A stretch of 64,000 bases of DNA, taken from NCBI RefSeq assembly GCF_019925205.1, contig NC_083568.1, positions 29,138,393 to 29,202,392 of the forward strand. Reading direction: 5' to 3'. The position numbers and the translations under genes are program-made. Source of the stretch: Metopolophium dirhodum. Its lineage: Eukaryota; Arthropoda; Insecta; Hemiptera; Aphididae. Of this stretch, positions 37,561-49,430 are shown piece after piece (within the stretch, counting starts at the first letter, position 1; each line of letters opens with the position of its first letter). The notes below the pieces were generated by a model that did not search any database, had not been told where the DNA came from, and worked only from the letters and a program-made list of their open reading frames with translations.

Positions 37561-39379
37561 TATTGTCAATCGTCGAGGTCTTTGGTTTTTTGATGTAACA
37601 TAAAATCGATATTTTGGTCTTTATTATAAAGTTTTCATGAATTAGTCGCAATCTAAACTTAGTGCTAGGTAGTATACAAAAATTAAATAGATTTTCTTAA
37701 CATAATAATATTTGGAATACAATATAACAAATTCAATAATTTACCATAGTAGTAATAGCAGTGTTACTATATTAGAAACTTCAATTGACATTGGCCAATA
37801 TTTTTTATTTGGGTACCTATATAGTTATATGAGTACATAACTGAGGTCATTAGTCTGTTAATGTGGGGTAGGGTGCGTTTGGTTTGGACACGCGTATGTG
37901 AGGCAAGGATTTGTCATTAAAAATACTGGTCGGTGCGTACTCAGAACACGTTTTGTGACTAAATGCAACCAAACACCACGCCACATATATATTTTTATTA
38001 TACGAGAATATCACGGGGCATCAGTGTTTAAGCCTGTGAAAAGTAGGCTTGTTTTTTATACATATAAAGTCGAAATAATGTAGGTACTTTTAGGAATTTT
38101 AAGTATATACTTCCGGGAAGAGATTAGATCCACCATCACAAATTAAAAAGATCAAAGCCAATACAATTTTATGTTTGTATAGCCCTTATAATTAATGTAT
38201 TTTAAAATTGTATACATTTTGAAGTAGATAAATACCTAATAATATGGATCTTGGTTTTTTTTTAACACGTCTCCCCCAGTTAAACTAGCTTTTATTACGC
38301 TACTGTACCACTGTACCAGACACGTATCGTTACTTCACGGCGCCGCGGCCACCCCTGCTAGCTATACCACCAAGTCGCCTAAGCCACCGCCACCTTTCAA
38401 CTATACGTCGGTTTCACCCTACGGTTTATTTTGCCCCTTTTCGACTAATCTGGAATATAGCACTGTTCCGGCTTTTATCGTATCACGAGTTATATATTTC
38501 TTTTCACCGTTTGAAATGGGGTTGTATCTACCGTCACAGACATCGTATGGACTTACGTTAGTGCAGAATCTGCGCAGAAACTTTATTATTACTTTACATT
38601 TTTAAAATTTGGTTATATATATATATACGTGACTATTATATTATTGGTGTGTGTAATAATTATATTACATAGTTTTCTGTTCAAAAAAGAAAACGTACTC
38701 TAATAAATTAATCCGGTACTTGGATGTATTCCCATTCATTCATTCGTTCAAACTATAATACATATTATCATATGACTTATGTAGTTATGTCTAACGTTTC
38801 GTTTTCAAGAAACAGACTAATATTATTTGTTAAGGTCTCTCCTATATAAATACAATAATACATAATATGATAACAGGAGTGTTTTTTTTCGTTTATGTTA
38901 TTGAAACTATTTTTTGTAGATAAGCGATACTAAATACTAATCAAATCCTAATCACGTTTATTAAATAAATATACCAAAATTATGTATCAATAATAATACA
39001 ATCGTGCACCTAACTATACGCTATCGACACAATAATTATTATTGTTTTTTAATTTTCATAATGTTTTCAAAACATACTCCAAAAACGAAATAATTCCAGA
39101 GAATTACGTGGTGGGAGCAGTGTTGTATCGCGCGATTTAGTATTGTATATTATTATGTATTTTGTACAATCAACTTCGGAAATCTGGTGATAAATCTCGT
39201 CACACGCTGCTTCGTGATTTTCCGAAGTGAAAAATAAAAAAAAACACGAAATAGTGTATTTTATACGCACCTAATATAATCGCAGGTCAAATTCCGTAGC
39301 GGTTTACGCGCACAATGTATATAAATATATTTTATATAATATAACACAATACGTATTATATTATAGAGATCTGATAAAA
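37561..39379. other. Non-coding, A+T-rich with one G/C patch
   Basis: No gene seen. A patch at about 38270-38560 ('cacggcgccgcggccacccc') is G/C-rich without a usable frame. Confidence 0.6.
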
Positions 39380-39755
39380 GGCTGATTTAGAATTGGCGAC
39401 GTGCCCACCCGGTCGTCCGTCACCGCCGCCGCACCTCGGAGAGTCATCGCCGGACTCGCGGGGCGAGATTGATTACGACCGTAATTATCGATAGTCAAAG
39501 TTCGACCCTCACCCACCCCAAACCCATATCTCGCCTCCCACTCCCTCTCTCACCCCTCCGACGGTATACTTACCGTCACAGAGCCCCCCACCCCATCACC
39601 TCTCATCGTTATCGTCGCTCGCCGCGGAGAAGGCGTTTTAATAGCGAACGGCAGCGTTTAATATTCCCAGCTGAGGCGTGCGAGAGATAAGAAATCATAT
39701 AACGGCGCCGCGGAGGGGTGTGGCGTATACTTATTTATATATATATTATTACGTA

Positions 39756-39832
39756 CAGGGTGGCCCTACGTGTTTTCCGGTTTTCCCGTATCGGTCGGAC
39801 GAGTGAACGTGTAATCGCAGTGATTCACCCTG
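39756..39832. mobile_element. Minimal TA-flanked 'cagggtg' inverted pair
   Basis: CAGGGTG at the left and CACCCTG at the right enclose 77 bases and are flanked by TA on both sides. The ends match the 'cagg(g/a)tga' ends of the element at 61898-62289. It could be an extremely short MITE, or a chance pair in a CpG-rich island. Confidence 0.3.
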
Positions 39833-40053
39833 TATATAAATGTACGCGTATTATGCCGCCGCCGCCAGCAGTGAGTTATAACCCGTTTTTCCGGTCCGAC
39901 GGTTTTCGTTTTGTCGCCGGAGGGAAACCCCTAGCGGGCGGGACGGCGATCGGCGAGCGGCGGGAGAAGAGCCGTAATATATATATATATATATTATACA
40001 TGGTCTGACGATAGCGCCGTGCGAGAAAAGCCCCGCTGGGGACGAAAAACCTG

Positions 40054-40075
40054 CACACACACACACACACACACA
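40054..40075. repeat. (CA)n microsatellite
   Basis: Eleven CA units at the edge of the 39.4-40.2 kb island. Confidence 0.95.
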
Positions 40076-40356
40076 TCATAATATATGTATATGCACAATT
40101 TTTCACGAGCGCGATTTTCGATCGCGGTTTTCGGTTTTTTTGTTTAAAATCGTCCGGATGCCCGGGAAACGGCGGCGGCAATGGCACGATATTATAATAA
40201 TATACTCTTATCCTCGCTCCAGTGGCCCGCCACCGCGTTATGCATAAAATATAATATAGACGTTACGCGTATTGCATTTATATTAGTATTATTATTATTA
40301 TAATATTATATTTATTGTGAGTATGTAGTAGAGACATGTATAATATTGTCAATTAT

Positions 40357-40837
40357 CAGTGTCGGGAAAGTTCCTCTTTAAAAGGATCTCGTTCCATTCC
40401 CCGTTAATTTCTTGATATATGAACTCGTTCCAGGTTCTTGTTCCTTATTCAATAAAGTAACTCGCTCCAAATCTAGTTAATCTATAAAAAGAACTCGTTC
40501 CAATTTTCATTCATTTTTAACCGAGTTATTTAAAAAATTGCAGTTTCAGAATAATACTTTTTTATTTAAAATGTTTTGCATGGACAACAATTAATGAATT
40601 AAACGTAAACAAATTAAAAATAACTCCTTATACTTATTAACACGTAGAAACAAAGAAAATTATATTACAATTTAAAAAATATTTTTATAATTTAAAGGTA
40701 CTGTGATTTTCGTTCACGTTCATCAAAAAAAAGAATTCGTTCTTTTTCCTTTTTCTTTATTTTCAAAGGAAGCAGTTCCAATCTTCGTTCATACAAAAAG
40801 TACTTGTTCAAAAAATCCGTTCCTTTTCTCAACACTG
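40357..40837. mobile_element. Non-autonomous hAT-type element, imperfect TSD
   Basis: It starts CAGTGTCGGGAAAG and ends TTTTCTCAACACTG, pairing at most positions. Flanking octamers are TCAATTAT (left) and TTAATTTT (right), six of eight matching, consistent with an aged 8-bp hAT duplication. Both halves carry many 'gaactcgttcc' or 'ttcgttc'-like repeats. No transposase frame is present. Confidence 0.72.
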
Positions 40838-43624
40838 TTAATTTTGTACCTGCAGGTGGATTGTTTGATATTTAAATATTGTCCAATAATATTCCGTATG
40901 ATACACCCTGTGCATAACGCGCGCCACGGAGTCATTAAGCAATTGGTTTTTCTCGATAGGCATATTAGGTAAGACGTATTTTGACGCAATATCCTTAATG
41001 CTCAACGATTGCCGGTCTAATAAATAACAGTGTAATCATAATCATTTTTCGTGCAAGTTTAAGGCAGCTGTTGTCAAATTGTGCGTTATAATAATAATAA
41101 TAATATATCCTCGCCTGCACCGTTCGTCCTGCAGCTACGACAGACGTTATATATTTTTTCTTCGGTTTTTTTGTCGTTGCCCTCAGACCGTTATCGTCAA
41201 CGCGATAATTAGATTGCCACATCCACAATATTGTTGTCCGGAATAGAGAATAACACGTTATATTTTGGGCGTGTTGTCGTTGGGTGGGTTGTGGGTACCT
41301 ATCGATGTGTCCGGGAAAAAAAATTAACCGTCGGTAATATTGGACCGGAAAAATATTATAATGTTTTTTTTTATTATTATAGTCGACCGAGTAAATCGCG
41401 TTAATGTTAAGGTAACGAGAATCTTCCACGAACACGAATATTAAATTACAAATAAAAATAGTGTTGACACCGTCACTGCGCGCGTCTATTACCGCCGATT
41501 AAAAGCCCTGTCACGTGCGTAGCAATACAGTTTAGCCGAGCCGTCAACCCATTATTTTAGTTTTATTTTAATGAAAACCTGACCAAAATTAAAATTCAAA
41601 AAACTCATTTGAAGTGACATTTGTTGATGGTGTGTAATGTGTACGGCGTACATCTAAAAGTCATTATTGTTTTTTTTGATTTCGATAATGTCATTAACAT
41701 AGTAACTCATTATTGTTATTTCCAGACGAGTGTCTATATTAAAGCGTTTGAAATGAAATAAATTGTATTAATTTTATTGGCATAGGTACTTAGTACAAAC
41801 TACAGTTATAGTACCTACGCATACGAGGTGTAGTGCAATATTTCATTTTTAGAACTGTACGTTTTTCGCATCTAAAATACAACCTTAACTACAATTATTA
41901 GAAAAGTGGAGTCTGTAAGTAACCGCTCTGCTATATTGGTATTATAGTAGGTGTCGAGTATTTCTCGTCATGGAGTATATGTCGCTGTAGTGTTTGAATC
42001 AATTTTAATTAAATGATAAATTATTGCATACGAAAAACGATTCTGAGCAAAACCTAAACTGTTGACGATTTATATTACTAATAGTATAATATATATTTTC
42101 ATGATATATTTTTTTGATTTTGCTATTTAAGTAATTCATTTTACTATAATAGTATTACGGTAAGTTGAATTAATTTTTGCATTTATTGCATTTATTTCAT
42201 ATCAGATATTTAATTATTATAATAGTATAATATAATATTTATTATATAATTTCGTCAAAATTCAATCTTCAACGCTCATAAAAAAATATCATGGATTAAC
42301 GATTAGTTTTGTTTTTAAATTCAAGTATTACAACTTATAACTTATAAGAAACCTTTAAATTACATTTTAAGCTTTTTGACCGAGAAAAAATTTAATCAAC
42401 ATTCAAAGAAAAAAATCAAACGACAGTACAAGCGAAGACGGTATAATTTACACGGTGTTGTGTGAGTGGTAACTTACTAAACTTACATTTTATGTAAGAA
42501 AATCTTTTACTAAAAAAATGTAATATTATATCAGGTAATTTTTATACAATATACCTACTTGTTTCCAGGTATTAAATCCTTTTTTTTATTAATTTAAGAC
42601 AAAAACTATACTAATTATAAACTATTAATTAAACATAAACAAAACTTTATGTCCATAGATTTACTTACACATCAGTTATGTTATATTTTAAGACCCTGTA
42701 TAGCGATAAAATTAATGACATTATTGATGTCAAATAAGTAGTAGGTAGGTACCTAATTGATTATAGTTTTTGTTTTCTTTTTATATTATATAGGTGGATT
42801 AGGATAAGCCTCGGAATCTTTGCCATTGGCTGATTTGACTGACAATTGTTTAATTAAATATAATACAATAATACTATAGACATCATATTATTTATATTGC
42901 AGTCATAATAAATGTATTTTTTCAAATTTTATATTTTGGCTAAGTTTATACGAAAATATTTGACCATGTGACGTAGAAATATAATTATGATGATGTATCA
43001 TCGTTTTTTTTTTTCATTATCTTTTGAAATTTAAAATAAATAATGTAGGTTATTATTTAGAAATGTGAAGTATTTATACCATTTTGTTAAATAAAAGAGG
43101 GATACCGCTACAGCAGATATTAAAATGTTGTATACAAATATATAAAGCAAAATTATATAATTAAAACATTCCAGCATGAGAAAATCTAAAATTTTTTAAA
43201 CAAAAACTCTGGAATTATGTAGTCTAGTTTACAGTTGACGTGTAGTCCGTATAGGTACAGGGTGTCTATTGGTGTTCTGTCTTCGTACACATTAAATAAT
43301 AAATAGTACTAAACCAGCACCTAAACTTGAAAACTTGTAATAACTATTTAAATATTTAATGCATATTAATAATTCAACTTATAAAATATTTACGTACATT
43401 AGCTCTATAAAATTACTATTCCAGATTTCTAAGAAACCAACGTTTTATTATTTTTTAGAATAAACATATATTTATACTTATATTGTATTATTTTGTAATA
43501 TTATTGTATTTGGATAATACATATTATGTATAGATTTGTAGCATAGAACAATACTTGTAGGTTGTACTTACAGTTGTGGCTACCTAATGTACCTACAATA
43601 ATATTTAAATATAATATTTACTTG
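40838..43624. other. Non-coding, mostly A+T-rich
   Basis: Apart from the family-1 copy at 41911-42440, no feature is supported. The 146-codon minus frame at 40995-41435 has low-complexity Tyr, Lys and Arg runs and no domain. Confidence 0.6.
41911..42440 (+). repeat. Repeat family 1, highly diverged copy
   Basis: Recognisable from 'gtaagtaaccgctctgctat' and 'acgaaaaacgattctgagca'. Downstream similarity fades into A+T-rich sequence and the 3' end is uncertain. Confidence 0.55.
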
Positions 43625-44143
43625 AAAAAATAAAAAAAAAAATTTTAAAAACACACTTTTCCATAAAAACATTTAAAAAAAAATTTTAAAAATTGCACTA
43701 AAAAGACAAAAATAATTCTCTGTACTTAAAAATAATGAAAAATTTATTGATGAAAAATTTAAAAGTGTGTGGTGCTCATACACTTGACATATATTCCCAG
43801 TCACTATCTTATAAACATGATTGAACAAAGAAGTGTATGTGAGACTTTCCTTGGCTTTTAAATTTTTCATCAGTAAATTTTTCATTATTTTGCTCTTATA
43901 CTTGACATATACTGCCAGTCGCTATCTTATAAACAGGATTGAACAAAGAAGTGTATGTGAGACTTAGCTCGGCTTTTAATGTTTTGTATGATGCACCACA
44001 CACTTTTAAATTTTTCATCAATAAATTTTTCATTATTTTTAAGTACAGAGAATTATTTTTGTCTTTTTAGTGCAATTTTTAAAATTTTTTTTTAAATGTT
44101 TTTATGGAAAAGTGTGTTTTTAAAATTTTTTTTTTTATTTTTT
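43625..44143. mobile_element. Fold-back element with apparently identical 151-bp arms
   Basis: The left arm 43625-43775 and right arm 43993-44143 appear identical in reverse complement when read base by base, including 'gcaccacacactttt', 'aagtacagagaattattt' and the outer poly-A/poly-T edge. The 217-bp centre holds a direct duplication of about 110 bases (unit marker 'gattgaacaaagaagtgta'). There is no coding frame, and I could not define a target-site duplication. Arm identity suggests recent insertion or ongoing gene conversion. Confidence 0.78.
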
Positions 44144-47100
44144 ATTTTCTACTTTTTAGTTGAAAGTAAATATTTTTATTAAACGTTTAAGAAATATGTT
44201 TGTGAAACAAAAAGAATCAAACTACTGGTGATTATGATTTATTTATAAATAAATAAGTTTATGTGGTCGTGAAATGACAAGACATTTATTTTGTTTGCCA
44301 CAACCAATTGAAATTTTTTTATATTAACAATTTCATTATGAGACCATTATGTGTATTATATATTTTGTTATTTGACAGTACTTATAATTTATTGTCCGTC
44401 ATTTACCGGAAAAAGAATACCGGTATAATGTTATTTGGTAATAATTACCGTTGTTACCATAGATATTATAATAATGGATAGGACACGCCTATACTTGCTT
44501 CGTAAGAGGTTGCGGTTTTTTTTGGGGAAGAGAGAAAGTTCAATATCTGCGAGAGATATTACGGCGACGTCGTGGGGACAATCCTTTTTTTTTTTTTTGG
44601 TCCATGTCCCAAAATGACAACGGATTATTGTATTGTCATCCAAGACCAAGGTCTATACCAATTTTCAGAATTTTTCATCTTCAAAAAGTGCCTCAAATCG
44701 AGCGCGCAAGATTTGATCACAGACAGACGTGAAACCAAACTTAAGAAAAGTGTTAAAAATATAATTACGGAGACACTGCATATACATTATATAAATGTGT
44801 GTGTGTGTGTGTGTTTTATTTTTGTTTAATCTTTATTTTAAAAGAAAAACAAATTTAATATCTTATCTGTTATCATAGTAACTGTAAATTATAAAGTAAA
44901 ACTAATGGTTGATAGAACAAAAATCAAAAGGTATGTTAACAATCATCATAATGTTATATAATAATATGTAACTCATAATAATTTTAATTAATTTCCATAT
45001 AAATTTATTTTATAAAAAATATAAGACGATAAAATTTAAAAAGAAACACAACAGCATAATTCTTTAATATGTAAATTCTTTTAATGACCCACTATGAAAT
45101 TAAATTTTCCTCTTAAATTTGGTTATTATTACAATTATTATTTGGAACTATTATTATAGATTTGTCATTAAAATATATGTTGTATTATGGTTTGTGAACA
45201 TTTTTAAAGTTCTATTTAGTGAGTAACGAGTTCTTACTTTTTTAACTGTAGTAAACCATTATTTTTTTATTATTGAAATTGTATTAACAATGTTTTCTTT
45301 TGAAATCTTAGGTATACCTACATCGCATATGTATAGGTAGGCATTAACAATTTTACAAATAAAACCAGAGAAGGTAATAAAAGAGTGAGTCTATTGTCTA
45401 TATTAAACTCGTCATGCTTCGTTCACTTTGACTTTACTGAGAATTTAAAAAAAATACATCTTTAAAGTATCGTTTTGCTTCACATTCCAATTTATAAAGT
45501 GGTTTTTTGAAACTTTTGCAGGAACACCTATATAAATATATATTTATTATATTCCATCAGTTATCCTTATCACTATTACCTACATAACTTCCATGTTCCA
45601 CAAAGAATAGAAAAATAACAATAAATAATTTGGTTAAATTTTCTATTGGTGTAGAATTTTTAGAAAGCCGAGTAATTCATTAGTTTTATCAAAGTATTTA
45701 TGTTTTGTTGGCTTATCTAAGATATATATATCTCCAGTTTTACTGTGAAAAATATTTAGCTAATAATATTAGGATTGTTAAAGATTTAACATCGAGGAGA
45801 AAATACAAAATAATGTAATTAATAAAAGGTTGAAAGCATATTAAAAATATCTTTTGTTTGCTATAAAAAAGAAAATGTAATTTCATTGGAATAGAATTAT
45901 AATTTAAATAGCATATTGGAAGAAAAATATGATAAGTGTGTTTTTATAAAATGTCCAAGCTTTGTTTCTCAATCTGTAAATAGTAAACAGATTACGTAAA
46001 GAAAAAGTTGAAAATATGAAAATAATTATTTTTCAACTTATATTATATCATCTTCTCAGTAGATAATTGATTTCGTATGCGACAAAATGTACCTACCTAA
46101 CGATTGTGAGAACGTTTTATTATTATACTACCTATTTCTTACATACATAATAGACCTATTATACTGATATTATTGTTTTAATGAATAATTTGAACGACGG
46201 AGAATACTAAAAGTTGATGTGTTTTACATTCATAAGGAATACATTATTATGCGCTTTAATAATGAAATTGATTTTACAAAGAATGTTCGGGTAAAAAAAA
46301 ATAATATATTTAATCGAATTCTTATTTCCATAAAAATAATATTGTAGATAGTACCCCGTAACGACTCAAATAATTTGATTTTTTTTTTTGTTTTACTAAT
46401 ATGGTAAAAACTTCACCAATTCTTGTAGCTACATTTTTTTTGAATTAAACTTGAGTATATTTGAAAATAATTCATCGCAATAAAATTCTTATTATTTTCA
46501 TAATGACATTATTATAATATGATCTATATATTATTATAGTGTAGTGCAACTTAAGATCGACTGATTTAGAACTATGAAAATATATAAGAGAAGTATATTA
46601 CAGTACATCCTAATAAACAAACCAACACAAGTAACTTGTGTATACTTACAATGCGTAACATAAACACATTTTCTATATAATATGTAAGTAACCACGTATA
46701 TGTAGGTAAATAATAACGCGTGAAAATCAGAATAAGGGGTCAATATTGAAATGGAATTGCCGTTCTGCCTGTTTCGTTTATAATTTAACAGTAATCAATA
46801 ATTTAAGTACACATTCCCGAGAGTGTAAGACATATGAATCGATATTATATTTTCACAAGTCAAGGTTATTCGTGTATACGCAGGACATAGCAGAAGTTAG
46901 AATCGGGCTCAGATATTATAATATACAGTGTAATAGAAATAAATACAATTCACTGGCTGTGTAATAATGTTAGTTCTAATCAAAAACTTTTATTTTTTCT
47001 AATTATAATCAATAAAATTATACAAAAAAAATGACAAATATTATTATGAGAAATTTAGAATTAAAATTATTTCATACCTATTACCTAGTTAATAAACCAT

Positions 47101-47279
47101 ATTTTTTTCAGTTCTTTCTTGTTACATCCTGCAGTATACACGTTTAGTGTTTGGTAGTATAAGTAAATTATCTATGTCCTATACTCATGCATTGTGTTAT
47201 GGCCGTTCTAAAGTTTTCGTGTAATTATTTTGTTTATATCACTAACGAGTAACGATATATGAGTATATATGATGACGTA
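44144..47279. other. A+T-rich non-coding stretch
   Basis: No gene seen. Holds (TG)n at 44796-44814 and otherwise unstructured A+T-rich sequence. Confidence 0.65.
44796..44814. repeat. (TG)n microsatellite
   Basis: About nine TG units in otherwise A+T-rich DNA. Confidence 0.95.
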
Positions 47280-48120
47280 ATCAACTTTCAGTAATCGTGC
47301 ATGGTTGCAGTTCACATTTTCTGAATAGACCACAATCGGGCCTTGTTGTCAAGACGCGATCGCGTATATTATTTTAATAATTGCTGACTCGCATTTGGTT
47401 TTTATTTTTATATTTAAATGCACCGCAAAGTTCCGTCAAGCGTGCGGCGCGGCGTTTATATTTTATGTATACCGACGAAGACATAAATTTCTCATCCACA
47501 AACATTACGTCCATTTCCGGTCTATTGATAATGACTACCGGCAGTGGCAGCTGCAGTCGCATCAGAGATGGCGGTAGCGACGGTGGTTAATCATTTCACC
47601 CCCTCGACGACTATAGGCCTAGCGACGACCATGACTGCGTGGCGGGGTGTTATCGGCAGGTTTTCGGTCCCTCATACGTCGAGAACTTTGTCGAATTTAT
47701 TTCCCCCCCCCCTCCCCCCATAATAACGACGACGGCAACGACAAAAATGTATAAAAAGCAAAATTCGCATAGTCTGAGAATAGGAAGGAGAAAGATATAT
47801 TATATTATGCGCCGGTGCAGACGGCGAAAAGCGACGGTATAATATAAATATATAGGATATAAAGCTTTGATCACATTTCCGGTTGTGTGCTATCGCCGCC
47901 GCCGACGACGATTTTCTCGTTAGTCCCCGGAGAGTGGCGGTGGAAAAAGTTTCGGCGACGGTCCGATGAGGGTGGAATTCGAATAATGTCCGTCGTCTCA
48001 TATATTATATATATATATATATATTACTGATATAAAATAGTCTAAGCGCGTTCGCATGTCGAGCCGAGTCCGTTTCGTATATTACGCGCCTATCGATTTG
48101 CTTGCGCTTTGCAGGTCTAG
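47280..48120. promoter_or_regulatory. CpG-rich island, possible regulatory DNA
   Basis: CpG-rich with 'tatcgccgccgccgacgacg', a C-run at 47703-47718 and (TA)n at 48007-48024. Three frames on the plus strand and two on the minus overlap here with unrelated peptides, so none is called. Confidence 0.4.
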
Positions 48121-48659
48121 AAACGTTATTAGATATTTTGTATAATATCACTATTATGCTTCGAAAAAAAAATAAAAATGGTTACTCGTAAAAACATCAA
48201 TTCAAATGGAATATTTACCTGTTTTGAGCATAAATACTTGTAGTGTCGGCAGAAAGTTAAATCGTCGTACGATACTTTTGAGAGCAATTTGTTGCAGGTT
48301 TAGCAACAGAACAAAATACAGACAATATAAGTACTTATACGGAGCTATATATGTACAATAGTATCCGCGCGAAGTGCGTTATTTTGTGTACCATTATAGA
48401 CGAAATATCACAAATAGCGTATTTGGGGGCTAAAACCCCAACAGAAATTTGAAAAAAACCGTCTGGAAAACATCTCTGAAATAAATAAAACTATTAAGTA
48501 TTATTAACTATTAAAGTAGCTATAATAGTTATTATGGATTATGGATAGCATGTCACAGAAAAAACTATCTTTATTATTATTTTATAATATATTTGGTAGG
48601 TACCTATGCAATGAATATCAGAATATGATAATATATTATAGCTTAACGCTGACATAATA

Positions 48660-48899
48660 ATCCTCATAGTGGCTTGTGACAAAGTGACTGAGAATAAGTA
48701 ACGTCCGCAGCTACTAGCTCCCGGATGGGTGACCACCCGGGTTCGTAGTAGTTAGACCCTTGCCACACATACACGTGTTGCTTACCCATACCGTTACAAC
48801 CGTAACAACGCTTTACCGTACCAACCTCATCAAACACAGTTCATAACCCCTACAACAGCTAATAGCCATAGTCGTCGGGCTGAAGTTTAATAAAAAAAA
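48660..48899 (+). mobile_element. 5S-rRNA-like SINE
   Basis: AAGTAACGTC at about 48697 followed by CGGATGGGTGACCACCCGGG at about 48721-48740 has the order and spacing of the 5S rRNA internal promoter (box A-type AAGCAACGTC, then GGATGGGTGACCGCCTGGG). The sequence outside this does not continue as 5S rRNA. A body without coding capacity runs to an A-rich end (AATAAAAAAAA) near 48890, just before a copy of the common repeat family starts at 48901. The best reading is a SINE3-type element with a 5S-derived head. Confidence 0.55.
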
Positions 48900-48900
48900 T

Positions 48901-49104
48901 CGGGTAAGTGGATGTCGTTCTGCTGTACAAGTGGGTCACTGTAGTATAATGGATTGTATTAAATTTGAATTCAATGATCATTGTATACGAAAAACGATTC
49001 TGAGCGGAGACGGTTCGTCAGTCTGGATATTTTATATTGTTATTATTTATTATAGCCTGTAAGTTGAATTAATATAATAAATTACAACAAAATAACTAAA
49101 ATAG

Positions 49105-49136
<32 letters not shown>

Positions 49137-49430
49137 ATTCGTTTCTATGGTGGTGATAAACAAAGTGTTAGAAATTAAAAACCAGTTTTTAGCAGTTTTT
49201 CGTAATTTTTCGGTGGTTTTTCCCGTGCCATTAATAACTATTGAGAAAATCGAAAAATGACCTCTCTAAAGTACCATCTTGATCCAATTTGCTAAAAGAT
49301 AAGATACTATAATATATTGAAAACGAAGCACTCCTTCTGATAGACATTTTATATTAGAACAGGATAAAAAAAAAAATAATAAACAGCATTGTAAAACCAC
49401 TAGCTTCCTCGCTCCGCTCAGAATCTAAAA
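48901..49430 (+). repeat. Repeat family 1, complete-looking copy abutting a SINE
   Basis: Starts 'cgggtaagtggatgtcgttc' and ends 'cctcgctccgctcagaatct'. It lacks one 'acagtaggtt' segment and part of the second palindrome. It begins directly after the A-rich tail of the 5S-like SINE. Confidence 0.8.

Larger units (their letters stand above)
39380..40200. promoter_or_regulatory. CpG-rich island, possible regulatory DNA
   Basis: Strong CpG density ('gtcaccgccgccgcacctcg', 'gcgggcgggacggcgatcgg'), a pyrimidine-rich strip at 39500-39560, (TA)n at 39977-39994 and (CA)n at 40054-40075. Several short frames overlap on both strands with no domain. Confidence 0.4.

Noticed and set aside
40995..41435. 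146-codon minus-strand frame
   Set aside because: Low-complexity Tyr and Lys runs, no domain, no start context.
47381..48001. Several overlapping frames on both strands
   Set aside because: Mutually incompatible peptides in a CpG-rich island; no family recognised.
48697..48745. Genuine 5S rRNA gene
   Set aside because: Only the internal-promoter-like segment matches; the flanks do not continue as 5S rRNA.
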